Positions 26,533 to 35,682 are shown, numbered from the stretch's first letter. The stretch is 64,000 nt of DNA from Planctomycetota bacterium (GCA_014238905.1 JABAAE010000012.1:40156-104155), one strand, 5' to 3'. The notes: a model not told the origin generated them from the letters alone. A program made the numbers and translations.

Positions 26533-27204
26533 TCAGTGCGTAAGAACGCATGCCAGGAGTGGGCAATCATGCGGAATTGAGGCGTTTTGACGGTATCGTT
26601 GGAGTAGTTCTTTGGAACGCTGGGCGAGCAGCCTTCGAACTTCCCGCCGGCGTCCTTTCACACGGGGAAGGACCATTTTGTCATACCCAGTGGTTTGATG
26701 ACGCATCCACGCGATAACGGCGGCTTCGGCTCGTTTTTCAACCGGGATGCGGCTGGTTCTGGCGACCGTTCGGCTGCCAATAGGGGTAGCGTGGTCTGTC
26801 ACCAGCTTGGCGATTTGGTCGGCCAATTTTATATGAGTTGGGTGGAAATTGAGAAATAACCTGACTGATTCTCTAAACTCAATAACGTAAAGGGCTTGTT
26901 TTTTTTCTCTACGGCGGAGCTGAGCTTTTTTTTGTGTGGCGTACTCTGCGGACGATCGATGCGCATTCAGTTGCTCACCAATTCTTGCTATTGTCAGAGT
27001 TGGTGCCCAAACACCACGGGATACGATCCGTTTGCCCTTTTTCTCTTGCACTGCCCAAAATTCCCCTTCCGCTTTGACACGCCGTGTAAGAGTGGCATCG
27101 CCAGGTGGGAGGAGGCTCCAATCTTTCGGAGCCTTGAGGATCTCTCCATCGGCTCTACGGACGGTATTGGTCGTCGGGCCGGGGGTATAAATCGAAATAT
27201 TCAT
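26533..27204 (-). CDS. DUF2293 domain protein
   Basis: 223 residues from ATG 27204 (a TTG at 27234 would add 10). The C-terminal ~90 residues match DUF2293: helical, with PIGSRTVARTSRIPVEKRAE, AVIAWMRHQTTGYD and the following basic segment. Such proteins are small, basic and of unknown function; nucleic-acid binding is a guess from charge. The N-terminal ~120 residues include a charged segment (AQLRRREKKQ). It converges with the H-NOX kinase, 39 bp from its stop, with no terminator seen between them. Confidence 0.78.
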   Translation of the reverse strand: MNISIYTPGPTTNTVRRADGEILKAPKDWSLLPPGDATLTRRVKAEGEFWAVQEKKGKRIVSRGVWAPTLTIARIGEQLNAHRSSAEYATQKKAQLRRREKKQALYVIEFRESVRLFLNFHPTHIKLADQIAKLVTDHATPIGSRTVARTSRIPVEKRAEAAVIAWMRHQTTGYDKMVLPRVKGRRREVRRLLAQRSKELLQRYRQNASIPHDCPLLACVLTH

Positions 27205-27931
27205 CGAGCTTTTATTCCTGCCAACAATGTGCAACAGGCGTTTGGGATGGAACGAGGTTGGTCAATTCCCCTAGCAGCACTACGGTACCCTTCAAATTGT
27301 CTAGGTTAAGCTTCTTGGCGGAACCCGCCAACAGGAGGAGATACAGGAAGACTCTTGCCGATCGATCTGGCGGCGACCGGAATATCAGATTCACTCGGCT
27401 CGCTATTGAACTGGGTAGGCAAGCGAATGAACTGGGCAGGCAATCGACCGACTGAACTCATTTTCCATTAACTTATTTGCTTTCAAAAGAAATTCGACAA
27501 CCGGGGCATGTCATGCCTTTATCGCCAGAGGACAGGCTCAATCGCATGCTGGAGAGATGGTAGGGAAATACGAACTTTTGAAGCTTAGTAGATTCCTTGT
27601 TTCAAGGATGGGTCGCTGATTTCCAAACACTGATTCGGTGTTGGGCAGCGGTGTGCCAATTGGTTGATTTCTGGGTGACCGGTTGCCGACGACTACGGAA
27701 TTGGACTGGCCCGTGACAGGTATGAGAATATACCGTTTCCACCACGTTTTGTTCGCAAAAGGTCATTATCTGCATTTTTCCAGACAAATTTAAAAATCAA
27801 TTGGGTGTTGCTAATCATACCCATTTTTCATGACCTACATTTGAACCGAACGTGAAAAGATCAAGATGTGTAACGGATCTATTGGCACGGTTCGTTTTCA
27901 TTTTCTGGAATATATTTACGGGAAAAAAATC
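27205..27931. other. 727-bp gap with a 21-bp direct repeat
   Basis: Upstream of both the DUF2293 gene (minus) and the HDOD gene (plus). It contains two diverged 21-bp copies at 27408-27428 and 27429-27449 (GAACTGGGYAGGCAAKCG core). Short frames here are not credible. The HDOD promoter should lie in its right part. Confidence 0.4.
27408..27449. repeat. Direct tandem repeat, 21-bp unit, 2 copies
   Basis: GAACTGGGTAGGCAAGCGAAT at 27408-27428 is followed directly by a copy with several changes at 27429-27449. A third partial start (GACTGAACT) follows. This is a weaker, longer-period relative of the other intergenic arrays. Confidence 0.6.
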
Positions 27932-28762
27932 ATGTCAGCAACTGTTGATTCCAGAGCGGTGTCGTTAAGGATCCAAGAGGAATTCAATCGCGGTTATGAG
28001 CTCAAGCCATTTCCTGATGCCGTCAATAAAATGCTCCAAGCTTTGCGAGATCCCAAGTCAGATATCAAGCTGATCGAATCCATCGTCGAGTCTGATCCCG
28101 GTCTTTCAACACGAATTCTGAGACTTGCAAATAGTCCTTTGTTTGGTGCGAGCCAAGAGATCAATTCTGTTGCCCGAGCGATCGTAATGCTGGGGCGTGG
28201 AAAACTGAAGTCATTGGCACTGACATTTGCCGGTTCCAGCATCTTCATGGGGAATTCAGAAAAAGCGCTTTGGAATCATTCCATGGGTTGTGCGGTGACT
28301 GCCCGAGAGATCGCCAACTTGGCTGGCGTCGATGTCGAGCTTGCTTTCATTGCTGGAATCTTCCACGATGTAGGCAAACTGTTTTTCTGGGATATTTTTC
28401 CTGAAGAATATGCGAGCCTGACCAAAAGAAATTTCGCAGGCAATGCTCTGGTGGATGCCGAAAAAGAAATGTTTGGGATTTGTCACGCAGAAGTAGGTCA
28501 AAAGCTGGCGATTTCCTGGCCGCTACCGGCTGAAGTGAAAGAAGCTATTCGTTTTCATCACAGTGTCACAACCAACACTCTGGTTTCGACCATTATTCTT
28601 GCCGACGCCTTGGCTTGGAGATTTGGGATTGGGTCTAATCCTTGCGATAGAATAGAAGTTCCGGAGATCGCTAGAACGGAATTTGGAATCAACGAAGAAG
28701 CTTTGGATTTGATTCGAGAATTGTCTCTCCAGTCGTTTGATGAAATGAAAGCGATTGGCTAG
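27932..28762 (+). CDS. HDOD domain signalling protein
   Basis: 276 residues from ATG 27932 (a frame upstream to 27866 is ignored). The HDOD domain is found in bacterial signalling proteins tied to chemotaxis, c-di-GMP or gas sensing, often without proven catalysis. Family marks include the N-terminal PFPDAVNKMLQAL, the VESDPGLSTRILRLANSPLFG motif, INSVARAIVMLG, and a central GIFHDVGK in which the His-Asp pair of HD hydrolases is kept. Cytosolic. It is the nearest downstream same-strand gene to the H-NOX kinase, separated by the opposed DUF2293 gene, so a link is only possible. Confidence 0.87.
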   Translation: MSATVDSRAVSLRIQEEFNRGYELKPFPDAVNKMLQALRDPKSDIKLIESIVESDPGLSTRILRLANSPLFGASQEINSVARAIVMLGRGKLKSLALTFAGSSIFMGNSEKALWNHSMGCAVTAREIANLAGVDVELAFIAGIFHDVGKLFFWDIFPEEYASLTKRNFAGNALVDAEKEMFGICHAEVGQKLAISWPLPAEVKEAIRFHHSVTTNTLVSTIILADALAWRFGIGSNPCDRIEVPEIARTEFGINEEALDLIRELSLQSFDEMKAIG

Positions 28763-28763
28763 T

Positions 28764-28814
28764 AGGATTCGTTGTGCCCTAGGATTCGTTGTGCCCTAGG
28801 ATTCGTTGTTTGCG
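28764..28814. repeat. Tandem repeat, 17-bp unit, 2.6 copies
   Basis: Unit AGGATTCGTTGTGCCCT is exact at 28764-28780 and 28781-28797, with a partial third copy at 28798-28814. The array begins one base after the stop codon of the HDOD gene. Contiguous, no spacers. Confidence 0.9.
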
Positions 28815-29031
28815 AATTGGATTGGCGACGACAAGCATCAAAGTGGATCCTTTGGGATCCACCCTGCCACGGTAATGGCAGTGATACCTGTTCTGGATAA
28901 TTCACGCTCTCTGCTGCGTACTATCAAGCGGATGGCCGCGACGCCTGGTTTTCTCCGCCAAGAAATTACAGGATTTCGAAAACCTGATCCTCAACCTCAA
29001 CGGGTTGTTCTTTGAGAAGGATCGCCACACC

Positions 29032-30195
29032 TTAGATATCTTGTCCGACGATGTCATTAATCGATGAGACATTCGCCTTGTCCAATCGACGGCTTAATTC
29101 ATCGACGCTTGATTTTACAAAGAATGGGCCGCCATAAATAAAACCGGAATAGACCTGAATGAGCGAAGCTCCGGCGGCAATCATGTTCCACGCATCGGCT
29201 CCATTCATGATTCCACCCACCCCGATGATTGGGAGTTGGCCTTTTGTTCTGCGAAAGATACTCGCAACAAAATCTCGACTCCTCTTTGTAAGAGGCCGCC
29301 CCGAAATTCCGCCACCGGGGGTTGGGCATTGACATCTCATTGAGCCCAATTGGTGCCGATCGGTGAGCAGCCCCTCGGCTGATATAGTGGTGTTGGTGGC
29401 AATGATACCGGAAATGTCCTGTTCGGTAACGGCATCGAGTGTCTCCTCTAATTCTTTTTGCGAAAGGTCCGGCGCTAGTTTGACAAAAATCGGAGTCTCA
29501 GACTGGTCTTCACCCGTTTGGGAAATGCCGTCGTTGGCGATTTCGCACTTAATGGCTGCGATCAGCTCACCCAGTTTTTTGGGATGTTGCAGATCTCGCA
29601 GACCTGGGGTGTTCGGTGAACTGACATTGATCGTTATGTAATCGGCAAATGGCGACATTCTCCGAAAGCTAAGCAAGTAGTCATCGATCGCTGGTTGTAT
29701 GGAGTCTGTGCCATGAATCTGATCAGCGATTTTTTTCGTTAAGCCAATATTGATTCCAAGGACAGCACGTTTCGCCGTTGCCTTTTTTCGAGCGGCCAGC
29801 AGAGATTTTTCCGCTTCCTCGGAACCGCGATTGTTGAAACCCATGCAATTGAGGATAGCCTCATCCAAGGGGAGGCGGAACAGACGCTTTTTAGGATTTC
29901 CGGGTTGCGATTGCCCAGTCAACGTACCAACTTCGATATGTGAAAATCCCAGGGTTGATAATGCTTCAAACCAAAGAGCGTCTTTATCAAATCCTGCAGC
30001 CAATCCAACCGGATTTTTGAAAGAGATGCCGAATTTATTGACTTCTAACCGGGGGTCATCGGTTCGAGTTAGCCGCGAAACCAGTGCCTTGGCGAAGCGG
30101 GGATTTACCGAAGCGGCAAACAGGTTCATCGAGCAATGGTGTACCCATTCGGGGTCCATTCGAAAGAGCATCGGACGGAATAGAAGACGCCACAT
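29032..30195 (-). CDS. pyrD: Dihydroorotate dehydrogenase (quinone), class 2
   Basis: 387 residues. It oxidises dihydroorotate to orotate in pyrimidine synthesis, passing electrons via FMN to the quinone pool. Class 2 is shown by the extended N-terminal helices that contact the membrane (MWRLLFRPMLFRMDPEWVHH), then NPVGLAAGFDKDA, the catalytic Ser in INVSSPNTPGLRDLQ, and C-terminal FMN-binding GVGGIMNGADAWNMIAAGA and VYSGFIYGGP. ATG 30195. It lies downstream of the S1 gene on the same strand (110-bp gap). Confidence 0.96.
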   Translation of the reverse strand: MWRLLFRPMLFRMDPEWVHHCSMNLFAASVNPRFAKALVSRLTRTDDPRLEVNKFGISFKNPVGLAAGFDKDALWFEALSTLGFSHIEVGTLTGQSQPGNPKKRLFRLPLDEAILNCMGFNNRGSEEAEKSLLAARKKATAKRAVLGINIGLTKKIADQIHGTDSIQPAIDDYLLSFRRMSPFADYITINVSSPNTPGLRDLQHPKKLGELIAAIKCEIANDGISQTGEDQSETPIFVKLAPDLSQKELEETLDAVTEQDISGIIATNTTISAEGLLTDRHQLGSMRCQCPTPGGGISGRPLTKRSRDFVASIFRRTKGQLPIIGVGGIMNGADAWNMIAAGASLIQVYSGFIYGGPFFVKSSVDELSRRLDKANVSSINDIVGQDI

Positions 30196-30305
30196 GAAAG
30201 CCCAAGAGGGAAGGTTTTAATCAGCAAACCGGCATCGGTACCGGATTAAAAAAGATGCATTGAAAGCCTGGCCGAAACAGGTGGACAGAATTGAACCTCA
30301 AAAGC

Positions 30306-32153
30306 CTACCATTTCAAACCGAATTGGTCGCCACCGGCACCGCCACCAGTGCCACCCTTAAGAGGCTTGTTGCGTTTTTTGACGGCCATTTCCCTAGGTG
30401 GTTCGTTCGCTTCGTTCTTCTTTTTGGAAGCGACATCGGACTTTTCTGGAACTGGCAATAACGCCTTAATGGACAAGCTCATTTTCTGTTTGTCAGGGTC
30501 AACCGAGAGTATTTTTACTTCGACGGTCTGACCTTCGTTCAAGACCGCTCCGACTGACTTGACTCTCTCGTGTGCTATCTCGGAGATATGAACGAGTCCC
30601 TCGATCCCGGTCTCGAGCTTAATAAAAGCTCCAAAATCAGCAACTTTGGATACGGTTCCACTCACCGTTGTTTCAGCCGGGTATTTCTCATTCACCCTCT
30701 TCCACGGGTGTTCTACCGTGTCGCGATGGGAAAGCTGGATTTTACCGGTTTCCTTGTTGATTTTTTCCAGACGCACAGAGACGTCCTGTCCCTCCTGGAA
30801 GACCTCGCTGGGGTGTTTGATGTGGTGCCAACTACATTTGCTGATGTGAATTAAACCCTCAACCCCGCTCCCGATATTCACAAAGGCGCCAAAATCCCGA
30901 AGCTTGGTGATTTTGCCATCCATCGTGGAACCGACTTCAAACTGCTCGAGGATTTCTTTTTTTCGCTCCTTCAGAGCTTTTTCCAGAATGACACGACGGC
31001 TGAGGACGAGGTTGCGTTTCTTTTTATTCGCCTCGGTGATAACGCATTCTAATGTTTGATTAACAAAAGTTCCCAAGTTTTCGACTCGTGACACATCAAT
31101 TTGGCTGGCAGGGATAAAGCCGCGGATGCCGTTGATGGAGCATTCTAGTCCACCGGTATTGGAACCGACGATTCGTACTTGTACGACGTTTCCTACATTG
31201 ATGTCTGACCAATCTGCAACCGCTACTGCTGCACCCGGCAGGGCTAGTTCGTAAAGGCTCTCCTCGGAATTAAACCCGGTAATCACGACATCGGTCATGG
31301 TACCCGGCTCTGGCTCTTTCTTAAATTGTTTAAGCGGAAGAACACCGTCGTATTGCCCCTTCAGCAAAAAGAACACCCCGTCTCCATGGACCTTGGTCAC
31401 GGTCCCTTTGAGCCGGGAGCTAACGGGAAGATCAAGATCCGCATCGGCCGAAGCTGTTTCCAATAGCTCTTTAACACTGGCGGTATCGAGACTTGCCTCT
31501 GCTTCCTTTTCCCATTGACTACCTAATTCATCGACAGAAGGCCCCACGGGAACTTCTGGAGCCTTAGGTACTTCTTCCTTGGCAATGGGAACTGTTGTCG
31601 TCTGGGCATCTTTGACAGCCTTGGGGACCAAGTTATCTCCCGCCGCATCACGACGTTGTGAACCAATCTTCATTGCTGGTTTTGTTGGAGTGGCCTGATC
31701 ACTCTGGTCAGCGGTCACCCCATCGGCAACAGGCGGTGTCGACGCCGCTTCCGATGTTGCCGCTTCCGAAACCTGGACTTCAGGTTCGGCATCCGGCTGT
31801 GCAGCTACGACAGTCTCAGATTCAACGTTGTTTTCGGTTGACGGAGGTGTCAGATCCTGAGCTGGATCTTCCGTTTTTTGATTGTTGGATTCTTCACCGA
31901 CTTCCGCAGTTTCCAATTCGGCCGGAGCAGCGTTATCTGTTACGGACGAAGGTTCTTCCATCACCTTGGCCTCGTCAGATGCACTGTCAGCACCGGGAGC
32001 ACTGTCAGATACGCTGTCAGATACGCTGTCAGCGTTTGGAGCATCGTCCGGCGACGGTGATTCCACTGTCTGCTGGGTGCCCGATGGCTGACTGGCGGAC
32101 TCGACTGGAAGGCTTTCCTTTTCGTCTTGAAACTCAGAGGGGTTATTCGACAT
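30306..32153 (-). CDS. rpsA: Ribosomal protein S1-like protein with long acidic N-terminus
   Basis: 615 residues from ATG 32153. The C-terminal ~400 residues hold four S1 (OB-fold) RNA-binding domains; the last two are the clearest (KITKLRDFGAFVNIGSGVEG and TVSKVADFGAFIKLETGIEG). The first ~210 residues are acidic, Ser/Ala/Pro/Glu-rich and likely disordered, with short repeats (DSVSDSVSDS) encoded by 12-bp direct repeats around 31985-32035. The tail is basic then Gly-rich (KPLKGGTGGGAGGDQFGLKW). S1 brings mRNA to the 30S subunit; E. coli S1 has six domains, so this is a shorter version. It could also be an S1-domain regulator rather than the ribosomal protein itself. Confidence 0.85.
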   Translation of the reverse strand: MSNNPSEFQDEKESLPVESASQPSGTQQTVESPSPDDAPNADSVSDSVSDSAPGADSASDEAKVMEEPSSVTDNAAPAELETAEVGEESNNQKTEDPAQDLTPPSTENNVESETVVAAQPDAEPEVQVSEAATSEAASTPPVADGVTADQSDQATPTKPAMKIGSQRRDAAGDNLVPKAVKDAQTTTVPIAKEEVPKAPEVPVGPSVDELGSQWEKEAEASLDTASVKELLETASADADLDLPVSSRLKGTVTKVHGDGVFFLLKGQYDGVLPLKQFKKEPEPGTMTDVVITGFNSEESLYELALPGAAVAVADWSDINVGNVVQVRIVGSNTGGLECSINGIRGFIPASQIDVSRVENLGTFVNQTLECVITEANKKKRNLVLSRRVILEKALKERKKEILEQFEVGSTMDGKITKLRDFGAFVNIGSGVEGLIHISKCSWHHIKHPSEVFQEGQDVSVRLEKINKETGKIQLSHRDTVEHPWKRVNEKYPAETTVSGTVSKVADFGAFIKLETGIEGLVHISEIAHERVKSVGAVLNEGQTVEVKILSVDPDKQKMSLSIKALLPVPEKSDVASKKKNEANEPPREMAVKKRNKPLKGGTGGGAGGDQFGLKW

Positions 32154-32281
32154 TCGAAACGTAATCTGTACCAACGGATAAAAATTGCAATGCGGTGTAA
32201 GTTTAACACGATTCACTAACTCTCGACTAGTAAAAAAGGCAACAGGTTATGACTTTTTTTGTTGACAGTTAGCTACGTTGA

Positions 32282-32677
32282 TTAACCGCAGTGACTCGTT
32301 TCGTCGAGATAACCGTCTTCATCGATCAACTCGAACAGGTACCCGTTGGGATCCCGAAAAAAGAATCTACGGAATGGGGTCTCGCGAATCGCCGGAATGA
32401 TCTTGCCATTTTCCTGTCGAAGCCTGCTTTGCACGGCCTCAAAATCATGGCTGGGATGGAAAAATGCGTAATGTCGGCCGAATTCCTCGTCTTGCGCTGG
32501 CTTGGCGTCAGGAATACCCAGGATATGAAGCTGTTGACCCTCACAAATTTCTAGCCAAACCGCATCAATATCAATATTGGTCGGCATAGGTAGGGGTTTC
32601 CATTGCATGACACGTTGGAAAAAAACGCTTGTTTTTTCCACAACCGGAGTGGCAATCGTCATGTGAGCAAATTTCAT
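32282..32677 (-). CDS. VOC (glyoxalase/dioxygenase fold) family protein
   Basis: 131 residues from ATG 32677; a GTG nine bases upstream is the alternative. It shows the paired beta-alpha-beta-beta-beta units of the vicinal oxygen chelate fold: KFAHMTIATPVVEKTSVFFQRVM at the start and FRRFFFRDPNGYLFELIDE at the end, the classical DPdGn-x-(I/L)-E-(L/F) signature. Putative metal ligands are His in FAHM, His in the RHYAFFH strand, and the late Glu. The enzyme activity is unknown. Same strand as S1, 128 bp upstream of its start. Confidence 0.85.
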   Translation of the reverse strand: MKFAHMTIATPVVEKTSVFFQRVMQWKPLPMPTNIDIDAVWLEICEGQQLHILGIPDAKPAQDEEFGRHYAFFHPSHDFEAVQSRLRQENGKIIPAIRETPFRRFFFRDPNGYLFELIDEDGYLDETSHCG

Positions 32678-33009
32678 GGGTCGCACTCAAAATAGAATTT
32701 TCGGAGAAACTGATTTTTCTTACCAGGCAAAACCGGGAAAAGGACGAAAGAGGCTTCCTAATCGAAAAAGTTTTACCAAATTACTGTTTGGGATCAATCG
32801 ATCATGTTTTTGAATTTGGTTCAATGCGATGGCGTATTGAGAAAAAGTATTGTTGCTTGCTGAAAAAGTTAAGCATCAAACCAGTTCGGTTGCATAGTTA
32901 CAGCATTAGAACTCCTACCTTTTTTCGAAGATGTTTGACCGATCACAACCTACCTTTCGTCGGTCGAAAACTCTTTGAACTTTCCTTCCTGATATTGAGA
33001 GGTTTCGTA
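32678..33009. other. 332-bp leader region of the 64-residue gene
   Basis: AT-rich DNA. A hairpin GACCGA(32937-32942)/TCGGTC(32960-32965), with a flanking TTT/AAA, lies about 45 bases before the ATG at 33010, inside the likely leader. A longer open frame runs through (32629-33204), but its upstream part is not protein-like. Confidence 0.4.
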
Positions 33010-33204
33010 ATGAGCGAAGTCGCGGTAGCGCAACTGCGTAGCAGAATGCTGAAAGATACCGAAGGGTTTCTTTCCAAAAAATTAAGTCTTGATAATGAGT
33101 ATGGTCGATCCAGCAAGATCGACATTACGGAGTATATGCGTCGGTTTGGATTACAACATGGATTTCTTATTCGTCAAATGGCAGTTGATGCCACCGGAAT
33201 GTGA
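33010..33204 (+). CDS. Small protein of 64 residues, unknown function
   Basis: The product MSEVAVAQLRSRMLKDTE... is mixed-charge and likely helical, with no signal peptide and no known motif. Coding is supported by an excellent ribosome site (GAGAGG about 7 bases before the ATG), by amino-acid usage that turns protein-like exactly at this ATG, and by a strong intrinsic terminator at 33356-33395. It is a single-gene unit flanked by opposed genes. The family is not recognised. Confidence 0.65.
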   Translation: MSEVAVAQLRSRMLKDTEGFLSKKLSLDNEYGRSSKIDITEYMRRFGLQHGFLIRQMAVDATGM

Positions 33205-33355
33205 CGAGGAATCAAACCGATAGGCAATTTGATAACTTTTATTATTTGAGAATGACTCATCAGAAAAAAATTCATCAGGATTCGGTTGAATCCCTGGCCA
33301 ATCAACCCCAATGGCTGGAAGTGAATTGAATTTTCAAAATGTTCTCACTTTGAAT

Positions 33356-33395
33356 GAACACGCGAGAGAATGGATTTCTTTCGCGTGTTCTTTTT
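33356..33395 (+). terminator. Strong Rho-independent terminator
   Basis: Arms at 33356-33370 and 33375-33390 form a stem of about 15 bp (core GAACACGCGA/TCGCGTGTTC, with one G-U pair) around a TGGA loop. TTTTT follows at 33391-33395. It ends the transcription unit of the 64-residue gene and may also limit read-through into the convergent amidase gene. Confidence 0.85.
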
Positions 33396-33492
33396 GCGCG
33401 ATTTTGATTGGGTTCAACATTTAGTTTCGCAGGTGATTTCTAATTGTTTTCGTTAAGTCTAAAAACAGATAATGACTTCGTCAGCCAGGTTT

Positions 33493-35190
33493 CTAGTTGT
33501 TTTTCTTTTCAGAACCGTTCAACGCATCTTCCTTTTTTTTCTGCAAAAGCGATTCCAATGGTGGTCGCTTCCTATGAGTGTCAAGTTGATCTTGATACGC
33601 TTTTGCCAACGCCAGTAAATCGGTTTCCCTGTTCAGACGCCCAGTCAAGATGCTCGAATAGGGCATCGGCATGCCGTCCCGTTGGCGGAATCCAACCGGT
33701 ATGGCAATGCTTGGATGACCGGTCAGGTTGGTGTGCACTATATCGTTGGCATTGATGAGGATGTCTACTTTTCCCATTAGGGACTCAAAGTCTTTTTGCA
33801 ATAGTTGTCGGACACGCATCGCCCGGACGTAATCGACCGCCGATATAAATGATGCTTGACGAAAAATGGTTGGCCAGGCATTCAGGCCCTCCAGATTATC
33901 GGCTCGGGTGAGTTCGTCAAAAGCTGCAGCGGCTTCGACGTCCAGAACTGTGGTGACTGCACGTGTGGGAATTCTGCGGGGCAACTCAACTTCGAGCAAT
34001 TTCACACCGAGTTTCTTCAGGATGGCGATATCATCACGTGCGGAAAAATCCGTGCGACCTTTCACGTACCCAACTGTCAGGTGACTCAGATCGGATTTTG
34101 GAGGCCACGCAAATTGGCGTGACTCAGCGGTGGGGTCTTTGCCATCGGCACCGTGAATGGCTGCAAAGACCAAGGCGCAGTCCTCTACGCTACGGGTGAT
34201 CGGTCCGATTTTGTCCATGGTCCAGGACAATGCCATGCACCCATATCGGCTCACTCGACCGAACGTCGGTCGTAGCCCGGTCGCTCCACACCGCCTGCTC
34301 GGGGAAATGATACTACCGAGAGTTTCACTTCCGATCGCAAATCCAACCAGTCCGGCCACAGCTGCCGAAGCGGAACCGGCTGAGGAACCACTGGAGCCGA
34401 CGTTATCATTCCACGGGCACCGTGTCATTCCGCCGAACCAGCGATCTCCCATGGCAATGGCGCCCAGTGATAATTTGGCAACTAACACTGCTCCTGCTTC
34501 CTCGAGTCGTTTTGCTACGGTCGCGGTATACGCAAGTTTTTGGTCTTTATATTGAGGGGCCCCCCAGGTCGTGGCGTAACCTGGTACTGAAATCAGGTCT
34601 TTGGCTCCCCATGGTATTCCATGTAACGGTCCACGATATCGGCCTGCGGCAATTTCGGCATCCGCCTGTTTTGCCTGTCGGATGGCCAGATCCTCTGTTA
34701 GGGTGACGACACAATTCAAAATCTCATTGTATTTTTTTAGTCGGGCTAAATAGAGTTTGGTTAATTCCAATGATGACACCTGTTTCGACTTGATCAATTT
34801 TCCAAGTTGAGCAACTGTCAGATAAGCTAATTTCTCGTCGTCATCCGGTCGGTCTGGTTGGTTGGATTCAGTCCAGGTTGGTGTCCGATTGAGATCGATT
34901 GGGCCGTCAGGATCTGCGGCCAGGGTTTTGAAGTGGACGGCAGGAGCAACATCATTCGACAGGGGGACGTTTCGCAATTCGGCGATCCTCGCGGCGGAAC
35001 GACCCAAAGCTTGAGCCGTTTTTTTGCGATCTTCTTCCGAGAGTTTCACGCCGGCGACCCACTCGGCATCGGCAATCATCTTGGGTGTTATCTCTTGGCC
35101 ATCCTGAACCATTGCGGCGATGGAACGTTGAAAGACTACAGAACCAACTCCCAGTCCCGCTAATGTTCTGATTGCATTTCGACGATCCAA
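33493..35190 (-). CDS. Exported amidase (amidase-signature family)
   Basis: 565 residues. The N-terminus DRRNAIRTLAGLGVGSVVF has a twin arginine before a hydrophobic stretch, suggesting Tat or lipid-free Sec export. The amidase-signature core has the Ser-cisSer-Lys triad: the Lys in PWGAKDL, the Gly/Ser-rich GSSGSSAGSASAA, and the nucleophile segment GSETLGSIISPSRRCG. It is close to GatA in fold but is longer and secreted, so a role in glutamine-tRNA formation is unlikely; hydrolysis of external amides is inferred. Start is TTG at 35190 with a near-perfect ribosome site AAAGGAGAG a few bases upstream. Confidence 0.9.
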   Translation of the reverse strand: MDRRNAIRTLAGLGVGSVVFQRSIAAMVQDGQEITPKMIADAEWVAGVKLSEEDRKKTAQALGRSAARIAELRNVPLSNDVAPAVHFKTLAADPDGPIDLNRTPTWTESNQPDRPDDDEKLAYLTVAQLGKLIKSKQVSSLELTKLYLARLKKYNEILNCVVTLTEDLAIRQAKQADAEIAAGRYRGPLHGIPWGAKDLISVPGYATTWGAPQYKDQKLAYTATVAKRLEEAGAVLVAKLSLGAIAMGDRWFGGMTRCPWNDNVGSSGSSAGSASAAVAGLVGFAIGSETLGSIISPSRRCGATGLRPTFGRVSRYGCMALSWTMDKIGPITRSVEDCALVFAAIHGADGKDPTAESRQFAWPPKSDLSHLTVGYVKGRTDFSARDDIAILKKLGVKLLEVELPRRIPTRAVTTVLDVEAAAAFDELTRADNLEGLNAWPTIFRQASFISAVDYVRAMRVRQLLQKDFESLMGKVDILINANDIVHTNLTGHPSIAIPVGFRQRDGMPMPYSSILTGRLNRETDLLALAKAYQDQLDTHRKRPPLESLLQKKKEDALNGSEKKNN

Positions 35191-35203
35191 TTTTCTCTCC
35201 TTT
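35191..35203 (-). promoter_or_regulatory. Strong Shine-Dalgarno site deciding a TTG start
   Basis: On the minus strand AAAGGAGAGAAAA directly precedes the TTG at 35190. This is the best anti-SD match noticed in the window. It supports the non-ATG start, which in turn keeps the twin-arginine signal. Confidence 0.75.
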
Positions 35204-35647
35204 TGATTGCCCAGAAATTTGTGGGAAGAATGATCCTCCGTAACGATAGGTTCATCTTACAGGGGAATGCAGGCTGCTGCGATATTCAGCGTTTGTAGAA
35301 TTGATTTCGTTGCGATTGGGTTGAGCAGCGAAATGGACCTGTGTTACTAAAATAAAACTGTAGTGGCTATTTCCTTGCGACGTCCATATCCGGTGGCTCA
35401 CGATGCGAGTGGCGAATTAAAAATGGGCGTCAAGTTCCCGCTAAACTTACGGAGCGAGGTGAGGAATCGCTGCCTGCATCAGGAACAACCGACCATCAGA
35501 GAGGAGATTTGCTAAAAGGCGGTGGTGAAACGGGGGCCGGTAAAACGGTCGGCGACAAGATGGGGCTGTCCGATAATCAAACAGGAAAAACAACAGATTG
35601 TTTTGAGAGGTTGACCATTCCGGGACAGGCAGTTTCCAGACAAAAGG

Positions 35648-35682
35648 AATGCCTTGCTTTTCAAGGCGTTTTATTTTCTTTT
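35648..35682. terminator. Possible bidirectional terminator hairpin
   Basis: A 9-bp stem with one wobble pair around CTTTT is followed on the plus strand by TTATTTTCTTTT. No plus-strand gene precedes it. On the minus strand it lies about 70 bases after the glycosyltransferase stop, where it would end the polysaccharide operon, although the T-tract there is weaker (CCTTTTG). Confidence 0.4.

Noticed and set aside
27881..27900. Sigma-54-like promoter (TTGGCACG) upstream of the HDOD gene
   Set aside because: The -24 half matches but the -12 GC element is absent (GTTTTC in its place).
30216..30253. Hairpin between the S1 gene and pyrD
   Set aside because: The TTTTAATC/GATTAAAA arms are AT-rich with a large irregular interior and no proper T-run on the minus strand; not convincing as a terminator.
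32629..33204. 191-codon version of the small plus-strand gene
   Set aside because: The part before 33010 overlaps the VOC gene antisense and is not protein-like; the ribosome site supports ATG 33010.
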